From: Caldifarciminota bacterium
Lineage (GTDB): Bacteria > Hydrothermota > Hydrothermia > WGAB01
Assembly: GCA_027069855.1 (NCBI GenBank)
Contig: JALXEF010000149.1
Span: 1 to 38,310 of the forward strand
DNA length: 38,310 nucleotides
Reading direction: 5' to 3'
Shown: piece by piece, positions 26,219-34,013 of the stretch
How the letters are laid out: every line of letters begins with the position of its first letter
Numbering within the stretch: position 1 is the stretch's first letter
The notes under the pieces: generated by a model
What the model saw: the letters and a program-made list of their open reading frames with translations, nothing else
The model's database searches: none
What the model was told of the DNA's origin: nothing
Translations under genes and position numbers: made by a program

Positions 26219-26874
26219 GTTCGGCCGAAATCTTTGACACGCTGGCCCAGCGCTACGACCGCTGGTACGACGGTCCCCTGGGGCAGTCCGTGTTTCCCTA
26301 CGAGCGGGAAGCCCTGGCCCGGGCGGCCGAAGGCGCACCCCGGCCCTGGCTGGAGGTGGGCGTGGGCAGCGGCCGGTTCGCCGAGGCCCTGGAGATTCCG
26401 TATGGCGTGGACCCGGCCTGGAACCTGCTGAAACTCGCCAGAGCCCGCGGGATTCAGGTGGTGCAGGGCGTGGCCGAGGCCCTGCCCTTCCGCGACGGCG
26501 CCTTCGGCACCGTGTTCCTGATCGTCACCCTGTGCTTCCTGGACGACCTCCAGGCGGCCCTCCACGAGATCGCGCGGGTGCTCCGGCCCGACGGCGCGGT
26601 GATCACCGGCCTTGTGCCCGCCGACAGTCCCTGGGGCCAGTTCTATATCCAGAAACGCGCCCAGGGCCATCCCTTTTACCGGGCAGCCACCTTTTACACT
26701 GTGGCCGAACTGGATGCCCTGGCCCTCAAGGCCGGCTTCGTGCGCACCCGCGAGGTGTCCACCCTGTTCTCGCCGCCGGGCCAGCCTGTGCTTCGTGATC
26801 GGGTAGAGGAGACCCTGGACCCCTACGCCGGGTTCATCGCCCTGCGCTGGCACCGCATCGCCGCGGACCGCTGA
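26215..26874 (+). CDS. Class I SAM-dependent methyltransferase, unknown substrate
   Basis: A 219-residue methyltransferase of the UbiE/BioC-like superfamily. It starts with the typical FDTLAQRYDRWYD. The SAM-binding motif I is WLEVGVGSGRFAEAL, motif II follows as YGVDPAWNLL, then VQGVAEALPFRDGAFGTVFL and the motif IIIish LHEIARVLRPDGAVITG. Substrate cannot be inferred: such proteins methylate quinones, lipids, tRNAs or metals. Its start overlaps the ThyX-like stop by 4 bases, so the two are probably made from one transcript. The C-terminal part (residues 140-219) is less conserved and likely sets specificity. Confidence 0.85.
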   Translation: MSSAEIFDTLAQRYDRWYDGPLGQSVFPYEREALARAAEGAPRPWLEVGVGSGRFAEALEIPYGVDPAWNLLKLARARGIQVVQGVAEALPFRDGAFGTVFLIVTLCFLDDLQAALHEIARVLRPDGAVITGLVPADSPWGQFYIQKRAQGHPFYRAATFYTVAELDALALKAGFVRTREVSTLFSPPGQPVLRDRVEETLDPYAGFIALRWHRIAADR

Positions 26875-26925
26875 CCTGTTTTTCTCTTGGCCCCCGGCCG
26901 CCCAGCCCTCACAATAAAGGCCACC

Positions 26926-28299
26926 ATGAAGCCCCTGGACCGCCTGATCCTGGACCTTCAGAGAGCCCTGGGTGAGGACCGCGTGCGCACCGACGAGGAA
27001 CACCGCCTCACCTATGCCTGCGACGAATCCGGCATCCCCGAACTTTACCTGCCCGATGTGGTAGTACATCCTCAATCCACCCACGAAGTGAGCGTAGTGG
27101 CAGCCCGGGCCTACGACCTGGGGATTCCCCTGGTGCCCCGCGGAGCCGGCACCGGGGTCACCGGCGGTGCCCTGGCGGTGCACGGTGGCGTGCTCGTGGT
27201 TTTTGACCGCATGAACCGGATCAAAGAGGTGCAGGTGGGCGACCTCACCCTCATTACCGAACCCGGCGCCATCACCCTGGAAGTTCACGAAGCCGCCGAG
27301 GCCGAAGGGCTCTTTTACCCGCCCGACCCGGCCAGCCTGGATTCCTGCAGCATCGGCGGGAATGTGGCCGAAAACGCCGGCGGACCCCGCGCCCTCAAGT
27401 ACGGGGTTACCAAACACTATGTGCTGGAACTGGAAGTGGTGCTGCCCGACGGCTCCGTGCACCGCTTCGGCCGGCCCACCAAGAAGTGGGTGACGGGCTA
27501 CGACCTCGTGTCCCTGATCACCGGCAGCGAGGGCACCCTGGGGTTCATCACCGAAATCACCCTGCGCCTTGTGCCCAAACCGCCGCACCTGGAAACCCTG
27601 CTCGTACCCTTCCCGGATGTCCGGAGTGCCTCGGTGGCCGTCACCGAGATCCTGCGGGCCGGCATCCTGCCCCGCACCCTGGAACTCATGGACCATCGGG
27701 CCATAGAGGTGGTGCGGGAGAAGGCTCCCCCGAACCTGCCCCCGGAAACCGGTGCCCTGCTCATCTTTGAGCAGGACGGCAAGGAGCAGGAGGTGTGGGC
27801 CGATGTGGAACGGGCCGCCGAGATCTTTGAGAAGCACGGTGCTCTGGACCTGCTGGCGGCCCAAACCGAGGCGGAACGCGATCGCCTGTGGCGGGCGCGC
27901 CGCAGCGTGCTCACCGACCTGCAGGAGTCCTATCCCATCGTGCGGTCCGAGGATCTGGTGTTTCCGAGAACCCGGATCCCAGAGGCCGTGGAAATGGCGT
28001 ACCGCGTGGAACAGGAAACCGGCGTCCCCCTCTGTACCTTCGGGCACATCGGCGACGGCAACCTCCATGTGAATCTGCTGTACTCGCCCGAACAGCAGGA
28101 ACAGGTGAACCGGGCCCTGCAGCTGCTGTACCAGGGCACGGTGGCCCTCGGCGGCACCATCTCGGGGGAACACGGCATCGGGCTCCTGAAACGGCCGTTT
28201 CTTGCCGTGGAGCAGCCGGCGGAACTGATCGGGCTTCAGCGGCAGATCAAGGCCCTGTTCGACCCCAAGGGCCTGATGAATCCCGGCAAAATCTTTTAA
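26926..28299 (+). CDS. glcD: GlcD-type FAD-linked oxidase (glycolate/D-lactate dehydrogenase subunit)
   Basis: Oxidises a 2-hydroxy acid such as glycolate or D-lactate using FAD. The PCMH-type FAD domain shows VPRGAGTGVTGGAL, CSIGGNVAENAGGPRALKYG and GSEGTLGFITEITLRLVP. The C-terminal FAD-oxidase domain has HIGDGNLHVNLLY and ISGEHGIGLLKRP, ending LMNPGKIF. At 457 residues it is normal. The iron-sulfur partner (GlcF) and GlcE are not next to it, so it may act alone or with ETF or a distant partner. I use the ATG (MKPLDRLILD), preceded by AAAGG 5 bases away, rather than an upstream TTG. It lies 51 bases after the methyltransferase stop. Confidence 0.92.
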   Translation: MKPLDRLILDLQRALGEDRVRTDEEHRLTYACDESGIPELYLPDVVVHPQSTHEVSVVAARAYDLGIPLVPRGAGTGVTGGALAVHGGVLVVFDRMNRIKEVQVGDLTLITEPGAITLEVHEAAEAEGLFYPPDPASLDSCSIGGNVAENAGGPRALKYGVTKHYVLELEVVLPDGSVHRFGRPTKKWVTGYDLVSLITGSEGTLGFITEITLRLVPKPPHLETLLVPFPDVRSASVAVTEILRAGILPRTLELMDHRAIEVVREKAPPNLPPETGALLIFEQDGKEQEVWADVERAAEIFEKHGALDLLAAQTEAERDRLWRARRSVLTDLQESYPIVRSEDLVFPRTRIPEAVEMAYRVEQETGVPLCTFGHIGDGNLHVNLLYSPEQQEQVNRALQLLYQGTVALGGTISGEHGIGLLKRPFLAVEQPAELIGLQRQIKALFDPKGLMNPGKIF

Positions 28300-28357
28300 G
28301 CCCTAAGCCGAGAAAGCCCCTTCTTCGCTACTTCGGGGTTGTGGCCGTAAAACGCAG

Positions 28358-28375
28358 CCTGTTTCCCGGAACAGG
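28358..28375. terminator. Hairpin between convergent glcD and trm1, probable terminator
   Basis: CCTGTT (28358-28363) pairs with AACAGG (28370-28375) around a six-base loop. Read on the minus strand the stem is followed, a few bases on, by GTTTTA, so it could end trm1 transcription. On the plus strand the following bases are TGCTTC, a weaker tail. It lies in the 103-base gap between the two converging genes; I see nothing else there. Confidence 0.5.
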
Positions 28376-28402
28376 TGCTTCAAAGAGTGCGGTGCCGGGG
28401 GA

Positions 28403-29593
28403 TTATGCCGGCCGCACCAGCTGGCGGAACACCTCTGCCACCTCGGCGTAAGGGGCCGTGGTTTTGAAGCCCGTGCCGTGGAAATGGGTGCGGCGAGCGG
28501 CGTATCCGCGTTGCCTTAGCGCCTCCAACACCTCCGCCAGGGGAGGCTGGGACAGGTCCAGCCGGTCGGCCACGGCCGTGGTGGTATAGAAGAAGGGAGG
28601 CAGGCCCACTTCCTCCCGCATCCGGCGAATCACCCGGAAAAAGCGGCGCGACAGGGTGCCGAGGTTTCGGCCGGCCGTTTCCATGGCCTCCAGGAACCCG
28701 GGGTGATGCAGGTCCCAGAGCCACAGCGGGCCGGCCACCCAGGCCTCCTCCCCACACCGGGGGCACCGATTGCACAGGTCCTTGCCCGAAAAGGGCACCG
28801 ACCACACCGTGTGGCAGGCCGGGCAAATCCCGAGAAACCCCTCGCTCCGGGGGTCCAGATCGTAGCGGCCGTGGATCGTGAAGAAAAAGCCCCGGAGGGC
28901 ATAGCCGTCAAACAGGGTGAACAGGGGGATCACCCGGAACTTCCGGCGGGCGCCGGCCCGCACCACAGTGCGTACGAACACCCGGGCCCCGGTTTCATGG
29001 CAGAATTCGGTTTGCACCGTGAGAGCCGCATAGTGGTTGAAGGCGCTCCGGCGATCAATGCCGCAGAGGGCGGCGAGGTCCGTGGCCGTGATGTACAGGA
29101 AGCCGCCGTCGCGCACGGCGTGGAAGGCCGAGTCCAGGAAGGGCACGGGCGAGCCGAAGGCATCCAGGTCCAGCACATGGGGAAACAGTTCCTCCAGTTT
29201 CAGCGTGTAGTGGAAGTTGTTGGCCTCCATGTGGTAGAACCGGATCCGGCGGTCCAGGCCCAGCCGTGCGGCGTTGTGGCGGGCGGTTTCCAGGGCCGGG
29301 GTGCTGATATCGTTGAGCAGGGCCTCGGCCACGCCGCCCACCTCCAGGAAATAGCGGAGCGACCGGATGCCGGTGCCGGCGAAGGTTTCGGCCACCACCA
29401 GGGGTTCGGGCACCGGCAGGCGATAGAGCTCGGCGCCCTGGGGGGTGGTAAAGGTCAGGCGGGCCTGCTGCAGGGCTGCGATAGCGGCCACGCCGAAATC
29501 CCGGGCCAGGCGCCCCCGTTCCCGGAGAAAGACCTCCGGGTGCAGGAGTTCCACGGTCACGCGGCCTTCGTGGTATGTGGGATGGTGCTCCAC
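28403..29593 (-). CDS. trm1: tRNA (guanine-26-N2)-dimethyltransferase, Trm1 family
   Basis: Trm1 makes N2,N2-dimethylguanosine at base 26 of tRNA. It is standard in archaea and eukaryotes and scattered in bacteria such as Aquifex. Evidence: RERGRLARDFGVAAIAAL, the SAM-binding ETFAGTGIRSLRYFLEVG, the motif IV region VLDLDAFGSPVPFLDSA, and LCGIDRRSAFNHY. The C-terminal part holds a zinc-like cluster (CPACHTVW and CNRCPRCGEE) and HFHGTGFKTTAPYAEV, resembling the family end in IKTNAP. The motif IV residue after the second Asp is Ala where most Trm1 proteins have Pro. Length is 396 residues. It starts 6 bases after the TPR gene and ends the ktr operon. Confidence 0.9.
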   Translation of the reverse strand: MEHHPTYHEGRVTVELLHPEVFLRERGRLARDFGVAAIAALQQARLTFTTPQGAELYRLPVPEPLVVAETFAGTGIRSLRYFLEVGGVAEALLNDISTPALETARHNAARLGLDRRIRFYHMEANNFHYTLKLEELFPHVLDLDAFGSPVPFLDSAFHAVRDGGFLYITATDLAALCGIDRRSAFNHYAALTVQTEFCHETGARVFVRTVVRAGARRKFRVIPLFTLFDGYALRGFFFTIHGRYDLDPRSEGFLGICPACHTVWSVPFSGKDLCNRCPRCGEEAWVAGPLWLWDLHHPGFLEAMETAGRNLGTLSRRFFRVIRRMREEVGLPPFFYTTTAVADRLDLSQPPLAEVLEALRQRGYAARRTHFHGTGFKTTAPYAEVAEVFRQLVRPA

Positions 29594-29599
29594 GGAGCC

Positions 29600-29863
29600 T
29601 CAGCGGATCTCGGTTACCCGGTCCAGGTGTTCCTGGGCCTCCCGGTAATCGGGCCGGAGCGAAAGGGCCTTTTCAAAGTAGGCCTTGGCCTCGTCGCGGC
29701 GGTTCCGGATCTCCGCGATCAACCCGAGAAGATAAAACCCCTCGGCCGAGGTCGGATCCTGTTGAACCAGCTGTTTCAGGATCCGCTCGGCCTCGTCCAG
29801 GTTTCGGTTCAAAAAGTAGAACTTGGCTTCTTCCAGAAGCTGGTGAGACTCAGTCTTCTCCAT
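29600..29863 (-). CDS. Small TPR-repeat protein
   Basis: An 87-residue protein made of about two tetratricopeptide repeats: residues about 6-38 (LLEEAKFYFLNRNLDEAERI with QDPTSAEG after it) and about 40-73 (AEGFYLLGLIAEIRNRRDEA, then YFEKALSLRPDY). No signal peptide or membrane helix is seen, so it should be a cytosolic protein-protein binding module. Its first 14 bases overlap the end of ktrA, and its stop is 6 bases before trm1, so it is translated with both. A role with KtrA or Trm1 is possible but not shown. Confidence 0.8.
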   Translation of the reverse strand: MEKTESHQLLEEAKFYFLNRNLDEAERILKQLVQQDPTSAEGFYLLGLIAEIRNRRDEAKAYFEKALSLRPDYREAQEHLDRVTEIR

Positions 29864-30545
29864 GGGCCTTCCTCAGCTTTTCAATGTCTTCGTTGGATCC
29901 CAGAACCACCAGGATATCGCCCTCGTGGATCTCCTCCTCGGGCGTGGGCGATACGATGGTCACCTCCTTGAAGTCCAGGGTGCCTTCGGCCTCTTTGAGT
30001 TCGGGCATCTTGCGGCGGATGGCGATGACTGTGACGCCGAACCGGTTGCGGATCCGGAGGTCCTTCAGGGTTTTGCCGGCGAACTCCTCCGGTGCCGCGA
30101 TCTCCACAATGGAAAACCCGGGGGTGAGTTCCAGGTAGTCGAACACCATCGGAGAGGCCAGGGATCGGGCCACACGCTGGCCCATGTCGCGCTCCGGGAA
30201 CACCACCCGATCGGCCCCCACCTTGCGGAGAATCTTGGCATGGATGGTACTCAGGGCCTTGGCCAGCACCCGGGGCACCCCCATCTCCTTCAAGAGCACC
30301 GTAATCAGGATGGAGGACTCCAGGTCGCCGATGGCCACGATCACCCAGTCAAAATCCCGGAGCCCCAGGTTCTTGAGGGCCTTTTCCTGGGTGGCGTCCA
30401 GCACGAGGCCCTGGGTTACAAAGGGCTCTATCTCGGCCACCGGCTCCTCGTCCTGGTCCACGGCCAGCACCTCATGGCCCAGGTCGGCCAGGGTGCGGGC
30501 CACGGCCGAGCCGAAGCGTCCCAAGCCGATCACACAAAACTGCAT
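29850..30545 (-). CDS. ktrA: KtrA/TrkA-type potassium uptake regulatory subunit
   Basis: A cytosolic RCK protein that gates the KtrB/TrkH potassium channel in response to nucleotide and cyclic di-AMP. The N-terminal RCK domain has the Rossmann motif FCVIGLGRFGSAVARTLADL, with VDQDEE closing the nucleotide site, and LRDFDWVIVAIGD. The C-terminal RCK_C domain runs from about residue 140 (FSIVEIAAPEEFAGKTL) to the end with ILVVLGSNEDIEKLRKA. At 231 residues it has one RCK_N and one RCK_C, the KtrA arrangement rather than the doubled E. coli TrkA. It begins 3 bases after the ktrB stop. Confidence 0.96.
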   Translation of the reverse strand: MQFCVIGLGRFGSAVARTLADLGHEVLAVDQDEEPVAEIEPFVTQGLVLDATQEKALKNLGLRDFDWVIVAIGDLESSILITVLLKEMGVPRVLAKALSTIHAKILRKVGADRVVFPERDMGQRVARSLASPMVFDYLELTPGFSIVEIAAPEEFAGKTLKDLRIRNRFGVTVIAIRRKMPELKEAEGTLDFKEVTIVSPTPEEEIHEGDILVVLGSNEDIEKLRKAHGED

Positions 30546-30548
30546 GGT

Positions 30549-31901
30549 TTACCCCACAATGTAACTGCCCTCTACATAGCGGACGGTTTGATGCTCCCGA
30601 CGAAAAACCCAGGCGGCCAGCGACAGCACGCCGATCCGCCCGATCAGCATGATGACAATCATAACCCCTTTGCCCAGCGTGGAAAAGTCAGCCGACAGGG
30701 AAACATTGGCCAGGTGCTGCGAGCCATAGGAGAGGCCCACGGTGCCGAAACCGGACACCACCTCAAAGAGCACGGGCAGGAACCCCACCTGCTGGATCAG
30801 GGCCCGTTCGGTCCAGGTGAGGATCCAGGTGCCCAGGAGGATCGTGGAGGCCGCCATGGTCACAATGATGAGGGACCGCTGCAGGGATTCCAGCGGCAAC
30901 GCATTGCCGAGGATCACGGGCTTTTCGTTGCCCCGGAGCCAGGCCCGCACCCACAGAAACAGGGCGGCGAAGGTGGTGGTTTTGATGCCGCCGGCCGTGC
31001 CGCCGGGCGACCCCCCGATGGTCATCAGCAAAAGCACCAGAAACACCGAAGGCACGCTGAAGGCCGACACATTCAGGGTGTTGAAGCCGGCGGTGCGGGG
31101 TGTGGCGGCCATGAAAAAGGCGTTCAGGATCTGGTAGAACCAGGGCAGAGAAGTCCGAAGGCCCTCGGCCAGAAAGAGCACAAAGGTACCTACGACGAGG
31201 AGCAGCAGGGTTATCCGAAGGACCACCCGGGTGTGGAGTTCCAGTTTCCGTTTGGCCCGTCGGACATAGCGGAAATAGAGGTCCTGCAGCACGAAGAATC
31301 CCAGCCCGCCGGTGATGAACAAGAAGGGCACCACCAGAAGCACCACCGGCTGCTGCGTAAAGGAGGCCAGATTGTCGGAGAAAGAAGAAAACCCGGCGTT
31401 GCAAAAGGCCGAAACACTGATGAACACCCCGTGGGCGGCGCTCATGGGCCATCCGAAGCCGTGGCGGTGAAAGGCCCAGGCCAGCAGCAGGGCGCCGCTC
31501 ACCTCAAAGGCCAGGGTGAGCTTCAGCACCCGCCGCACGAAGTGGCTGATCTGGCCCAAGGTGAGCTCGGGAAAGGATTCGGCCATGGTGAGCCGCAGCG
31601 TGAGGCTTCCTTTTCGTCGCAGCAGGAACAGGATGGTGGTGGCAAAGGTCATGTACCCGAGTCCCCCCAGCTGGATCAGGGTGAGGATCACCCCCTTGCC
31701 GAAGGCCGTGTAAAAGGTGGCGGTGTCCTTCACGATGAGCCCGGTGACACACAGGGCCGAGGTGGAGGTGTAGAGGGCGTCCACCGGGCTCAGGGTGCCG
31801 TGGTGGGCAAAGGGCAAAAGCAACAGCAACGCCCCGAAAAGGGAGATGCCTCCGTACCCCAGCACCAGCAGCGTGAGGGGATTCAGCCGCCTGAAATCCA
31901 C
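30549..31901 (-). CDS. ktrB: KtrB/TrkH-type potassium transporter
   Basis: A membrane protein of 450 residues with four repeats of helix-pore-helix, importing potassium with KtrA control. The four selectivity-filter loops are visible as TSALCVTGL, SAFCNAGF, TPRTAGFNTL and SGFGTVGLSYG. The gating region after the third repeat is SPGGTAGGIKTTTFAAL, usual for KtrB and TrkH. The N-terminus lacks a signal peptide, as in the family (the first helix is LTLLVLGYGGISLFGALLLL). It sits between the outer-membrane protein gene (16 bases upstream) and ktrA. The operon order outer-membrane protein, ktrB, ktrA, TPR, trm1 is conserved only in part elsewhere as far as I can tell. Confidence 0.96.
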   Translation of the reverse strand: MDFRRLNPLTLLVLGYGGISLFGALLLLLPFAHHGTLSPVDALYTSTSALCVTGLIVKDTATFYTAFGKGVILTLIQLGGLGYMTFATTILFLLRRKGSLTLRLTMAESFPELTLGQISHFVRRVLKLTLAFEVSGALLLAWAFHRHGFGWPMSAAHGVFISVSAFCNAGFSSFSDNLASFTQQPVVLLVVPFLFITGGLGFFVLQDLYFRYVRRAKRKLELHTRVVLRITLLLLVVGTFVLFLAEGLRTSLPWFYQILNAFFMAATPRTAGFNTLNVSAFSVPSVFLVLLLMTIGGSPGGTAGGIKTTTFAALFLWVRAWLRGNEKPVILGNALPLESLQRSLIIVTMAASTILLGTWILTWTERALIQQVGFLPVLFEVVSGFGTVGLSYGSQHLANVSLSADFSTLGKGVMIVIMLIGRIGVLSLAAWVFRREHQTVRYVEGSYIVG

Positions 31902-31917
31902 GGGGTTGTTCCCCCGG

Positions 31918-32742
31918 TTAGAACCCGATGTTGACGCCCAGGCCGTACAGGGTGTACTTGCCGGCGAAGGTCACCTCGCCGAAGCCGCTCACCAGAGGGA
32001 ACACCGAGAGCCGCACCCCCAGGGTGGTCTTCAGGAAGGAGGGGGCCTCCAGGTTCAGGAGGTCGTGATAGGGGTCCTGTCCCACCCGGAACTGGGCGTC
32101 GGCGCTGCCGCTGACATAGCCGATCCCGAGGTAAGGTTCCAGGATCAACAGGTTCTTGGACGCGGTCAGGTAGATGGCCGTGGCCCGGGCCGAGGCCTTC
32201 ACCCGGATGGTATCCTGGATTTCCCCGCTGTAGGACCCCACCTCGATAGGGGTGATGTTGCCGTAGAGCACCACGAGCGACAGGGCGGGCGACCACAGCC
32301 TGTCGCGCAGGATCCCCACCCGGGCCCCCATGGCCCAGTAGGTGGGCATCTGGAGGATCTGGTCGCTGATTTTATTGAGGAAGGAGAGGGTGCTGAACCG
32401 GGCCAGGAGATCCACGCTGCCCACCCCACCGATCAGGGGCGTCAGCGACATACCGCCGTACACACCCAGCTGGGCGTACAGGTACGGGTACGGCAGCCAG
32501 AGGCTGGTTTCCTCGCCTTCGTGGGCCGGGTCCTGAAAGGTCACGCGGGTGAAGGACGAGGCCACACCGACCCGGAAATGGGGCAGGCCGCCCAGGGTGT
32601 TGGCGGCGCTCACCTGGTCGGCGCTCATGACCAGAGAAAGGGCCGGGGCCAGGTCGTTGACCGCCTGGCGGGACAGGGCTTCAAAATCCGTTGCCGCACT
32701 CAGGGAAGTGGCCAGAATCAACGCCCACACAAACCGTTTCAT
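31918..32742 (-). CDS. Probable outer-membrane beta-barrel protein, unknown family
   Basis: A 274-residue protein. The N-terminus MKRFVWALILATSLSAATDF is a clear signal peptide with probable cleavage near SAA. The body has many alternating strands with Tyr, Trp, Leu and Gly (LYAQLGVYGGMSLTPLIGGV, GARVGILRDRLWSPALSLVV, LEPYLGIGYVSGS), and it ends in Phe (YGLGVNIGF), the outer-membrane barrel signature. It resembles PorV-like or DUF-type barrels found beside T9SS genes, but I cannot assign it. I chose the start for its GGAGGG ribosome binding site and signal peptide; an ATG-free upstream extension reads as nonsense. It is first in the ktr operon. Confidence 0.75.
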   Translation of the reverse strand: MKRFVWALILATSLSAATDFEALSRQAVNDLAPALSLVMSADQVSAANTLGGLPHFRVGVASSFTRVTFQDPAHEGEETSLWLPYPYLYAQLGVYGGMSLTPLIGGVGSVDLLARFSTLSFLNKISDQILQMPTYWAMGARVGILRDRLWSPALSLVVLYGNITPIEVGSYSGEIQDTIRVKASARATAIYLTASKNLLILEPYLGIGYVSGSADAQFRVGQDPYHDLLNLEAPSFLKTTLGVRLSVFPLVSGFGEVTFAGKYTLYGLGVNIGF

Positions 32743-32764
32743 GGGTTCCCTCCGTTTTCCGTTT

Positions 32765-32793
32765 ATCTTACAGCAGGCCGTTGTGGGTCCCAA
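32765..32793 (-). promoter_or_regulatory. Candidate promoter for the outer-membrane protein and ktrBA operon
   Basis: On the minus strand TTGGGA (32788-32793) and TAAGAT (32765-32770) are 17 bases apart, each matching 4 of 6 consensus bases. The predicted start is near 32758, giving a leader of about 15 bases that holds the GGAGGG site. The 30-base palindrome lies 45 bases above the -35. Confidence 0.5.
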
Positions 32794-32837
32794 GGTATAA
32801 CAGGGCGTCCGCACCTCAATACCGAATCCCCGTTATA

Positions 32838-32867
32838 CGAATCCAGATTCGTACGAATCTGGATTCG
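32838..32867. repeat. Perfect 30-base palindrome made of two nested palindromic units
   Basis: The block reads CGAATC-CA-GATTCG, TA, CGAATC-TG-GATTCG. It is a perfect inverted repeat of 15 + 15 bases, and each half is itself palindromic apart from its two central bases. A further CGAATC is at 32823-32828. It lies between the 3' end of prfB and the promoter of the outer-membrane/ktr operon. It may be an operator for a dimeric or tetrameric regulator, or a transcription terminator for prfB; no T run follows it on the minus strand. Confidence 0.8.
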
Positions 32868-32896
32868 GCAGCGGCTCCGCGCCTGAGGGGATCGGC

Positions 32897-33992
32897 CTAC
32901 GCCTTTTCTTTGGCCTTGCGCTGCTTCAACTGCTGCAAAAGATAGGCCCGGATGAAGCCGTCCAGGTCGCCGTCCAGCACCGCGTCGGCGTTGCCCACCT
33001 CGTAGCCGGTACGGTGATCCTTCACCATCCGATAGGGGTGCAGCACATACGACCGGATCTGCCGACCCCAGGCGATTTCCCCCTTCTCCTGCTCAATGTC
33101 CTTGAGTTTCTCGCGCTCCTTCTGCTTGTAGTACTCGTACAGGCGGGCCCGCAGGATCTTCAGAGCGGTTTCCTTGTTCTGGTGCTGGGAGCGTTCCGAC
33201 TGGCAGGTGACCACGATGCCGGTGGGCAGGTGGGTGATCCGCACGGCGGTTTCGTTCTTCTGCATGTGCTGGCCGCCGGGCCCGGAGGACCGAAAGGTGT
33301 CGATCTTCAGTTCGTCGTCCCGGATTTCCACCTCCACCTCCTCGGTTTCCGGGTACACGAACACCGAGGCGAAGGAGGTGTGGCGCCGCCGCGAGGCGTC
33401 AAAGGGCGAGATGCGCACGAGCCGGTGCACGCCCCGTTCGGCCTTCAGGTAGCCGTAGGCATAGGGTCCCTCCACCAGCATGGTGACATCCTTGATGCCG
33501 GCCTCCTCGCCGGGCTGCAGGTTCAGCACCTTGTACTTGAACCCCTTGCGCTCAAACCAGCGGGTGTACATGCGGAAAAGCATCTCGGCCCAGTCCATGG
33601 ATTCGGTGCCCCCGGCGCCGGGATGAATGGAAACGATGGCGTTGCGCTGGTCTTCCTCGGTAAAGGTGATCCGGAGTTCCAGGTCGTTCAGGCGCTGTTC
33701 CAGGCGCCGGAACTCCCGTTCCACCTCGGGGGCCAGGCTTTCGTCCTCCTCGGCCAGTTCCTCCAGTTCCACGAGGTCCCGGAGTTCGCGCTCCAGGGTT
33801 TCCAATTCCTCCAGGTCCCTGCGGAGCGCCGCCATGCGCGCCATCACCCGGCGCGCCTCGGCCTGGTTCTGCCAGAAATCCGGCTTCCCCGAGGCTTCTT
33901 CTAAAGACTGGAGTTCCCGACGCAGCCGGTCGGGGTCAAAGATACCTCCTGATTTCCAGGAACCGCTGAAGCAGTTTCTCTGCGCGTGCCAT
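32897..33992 (-). CDS. prfB: Peptide chain release factor 2, with programmed +1 frameshift
   Basis: RF2 releases finished proteins at UGA and UAA codons. The gene starts at ATG 33992, runs 18 codons to an in-frame TGA (33936-33938), shifts +1, and continues 346 codons, giving 364 residues (E. coli 365). After the shift come DPDRLRRELQSLEEASGKPD, the stop-recognition motif SPF at about residues 195-197 and the GGQ peptidyl-hydrolysis motif at about 239-241. The slip site is CTT-TGA-C, with AGGAGG (33945-33950) three bases before it, as in E. coli. No Shine-Dalgarno sequence precedes the initial ATG. Frameshifting depends on RF2 level, so the protein regulates itself. Gene callers often annotate only the second part. 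Confidence 0.97.
33935..33950 (-). promoter_or_regulatory. prfB +1 frameshift site with stimulatory Shine-Dalgarno
   Basis: On the minus strand AGGAGG-TAT-CTT-TGA-C. The Leu codon CTT in the P site slips onto TTT while TGA waits in the A site, and the internal Shine-Dalgarno AGGAGG promotes the slip. Spacing and slip sequence equal those of E. coli. Low RF2 gives more shifting and so more RF2. Confidence 0.95.
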
Positions 33993-34001
33993 AGCCGCTG
34001 A

Positions 34002-34007
34002 ATTATA
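34002..34007 (-). promoter_or_regulatory. Perfect -10 box 9 bases before the prfB start codon
   Basis: TATAAT on the minus strand lies in the gap between the Omp28-like gene and prfB. With ATG 9 bases downstream and no Shine-Dalgarno sequence, it predicts a leaderless or nearly leaderless prfB mRNA. No -35 consensus is seen at 16-18 bases. Confidence 0.5.
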
Positions 34008-34013
34008 CGGGGC

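Noticed and set aside
32897-33847. prfB starting at an internal codon (33847) as a 316-residue protein
   Set aside because: That start drops the N-terminal domain; the frameshift signal and 18 upstream codons give a full-length RF2.
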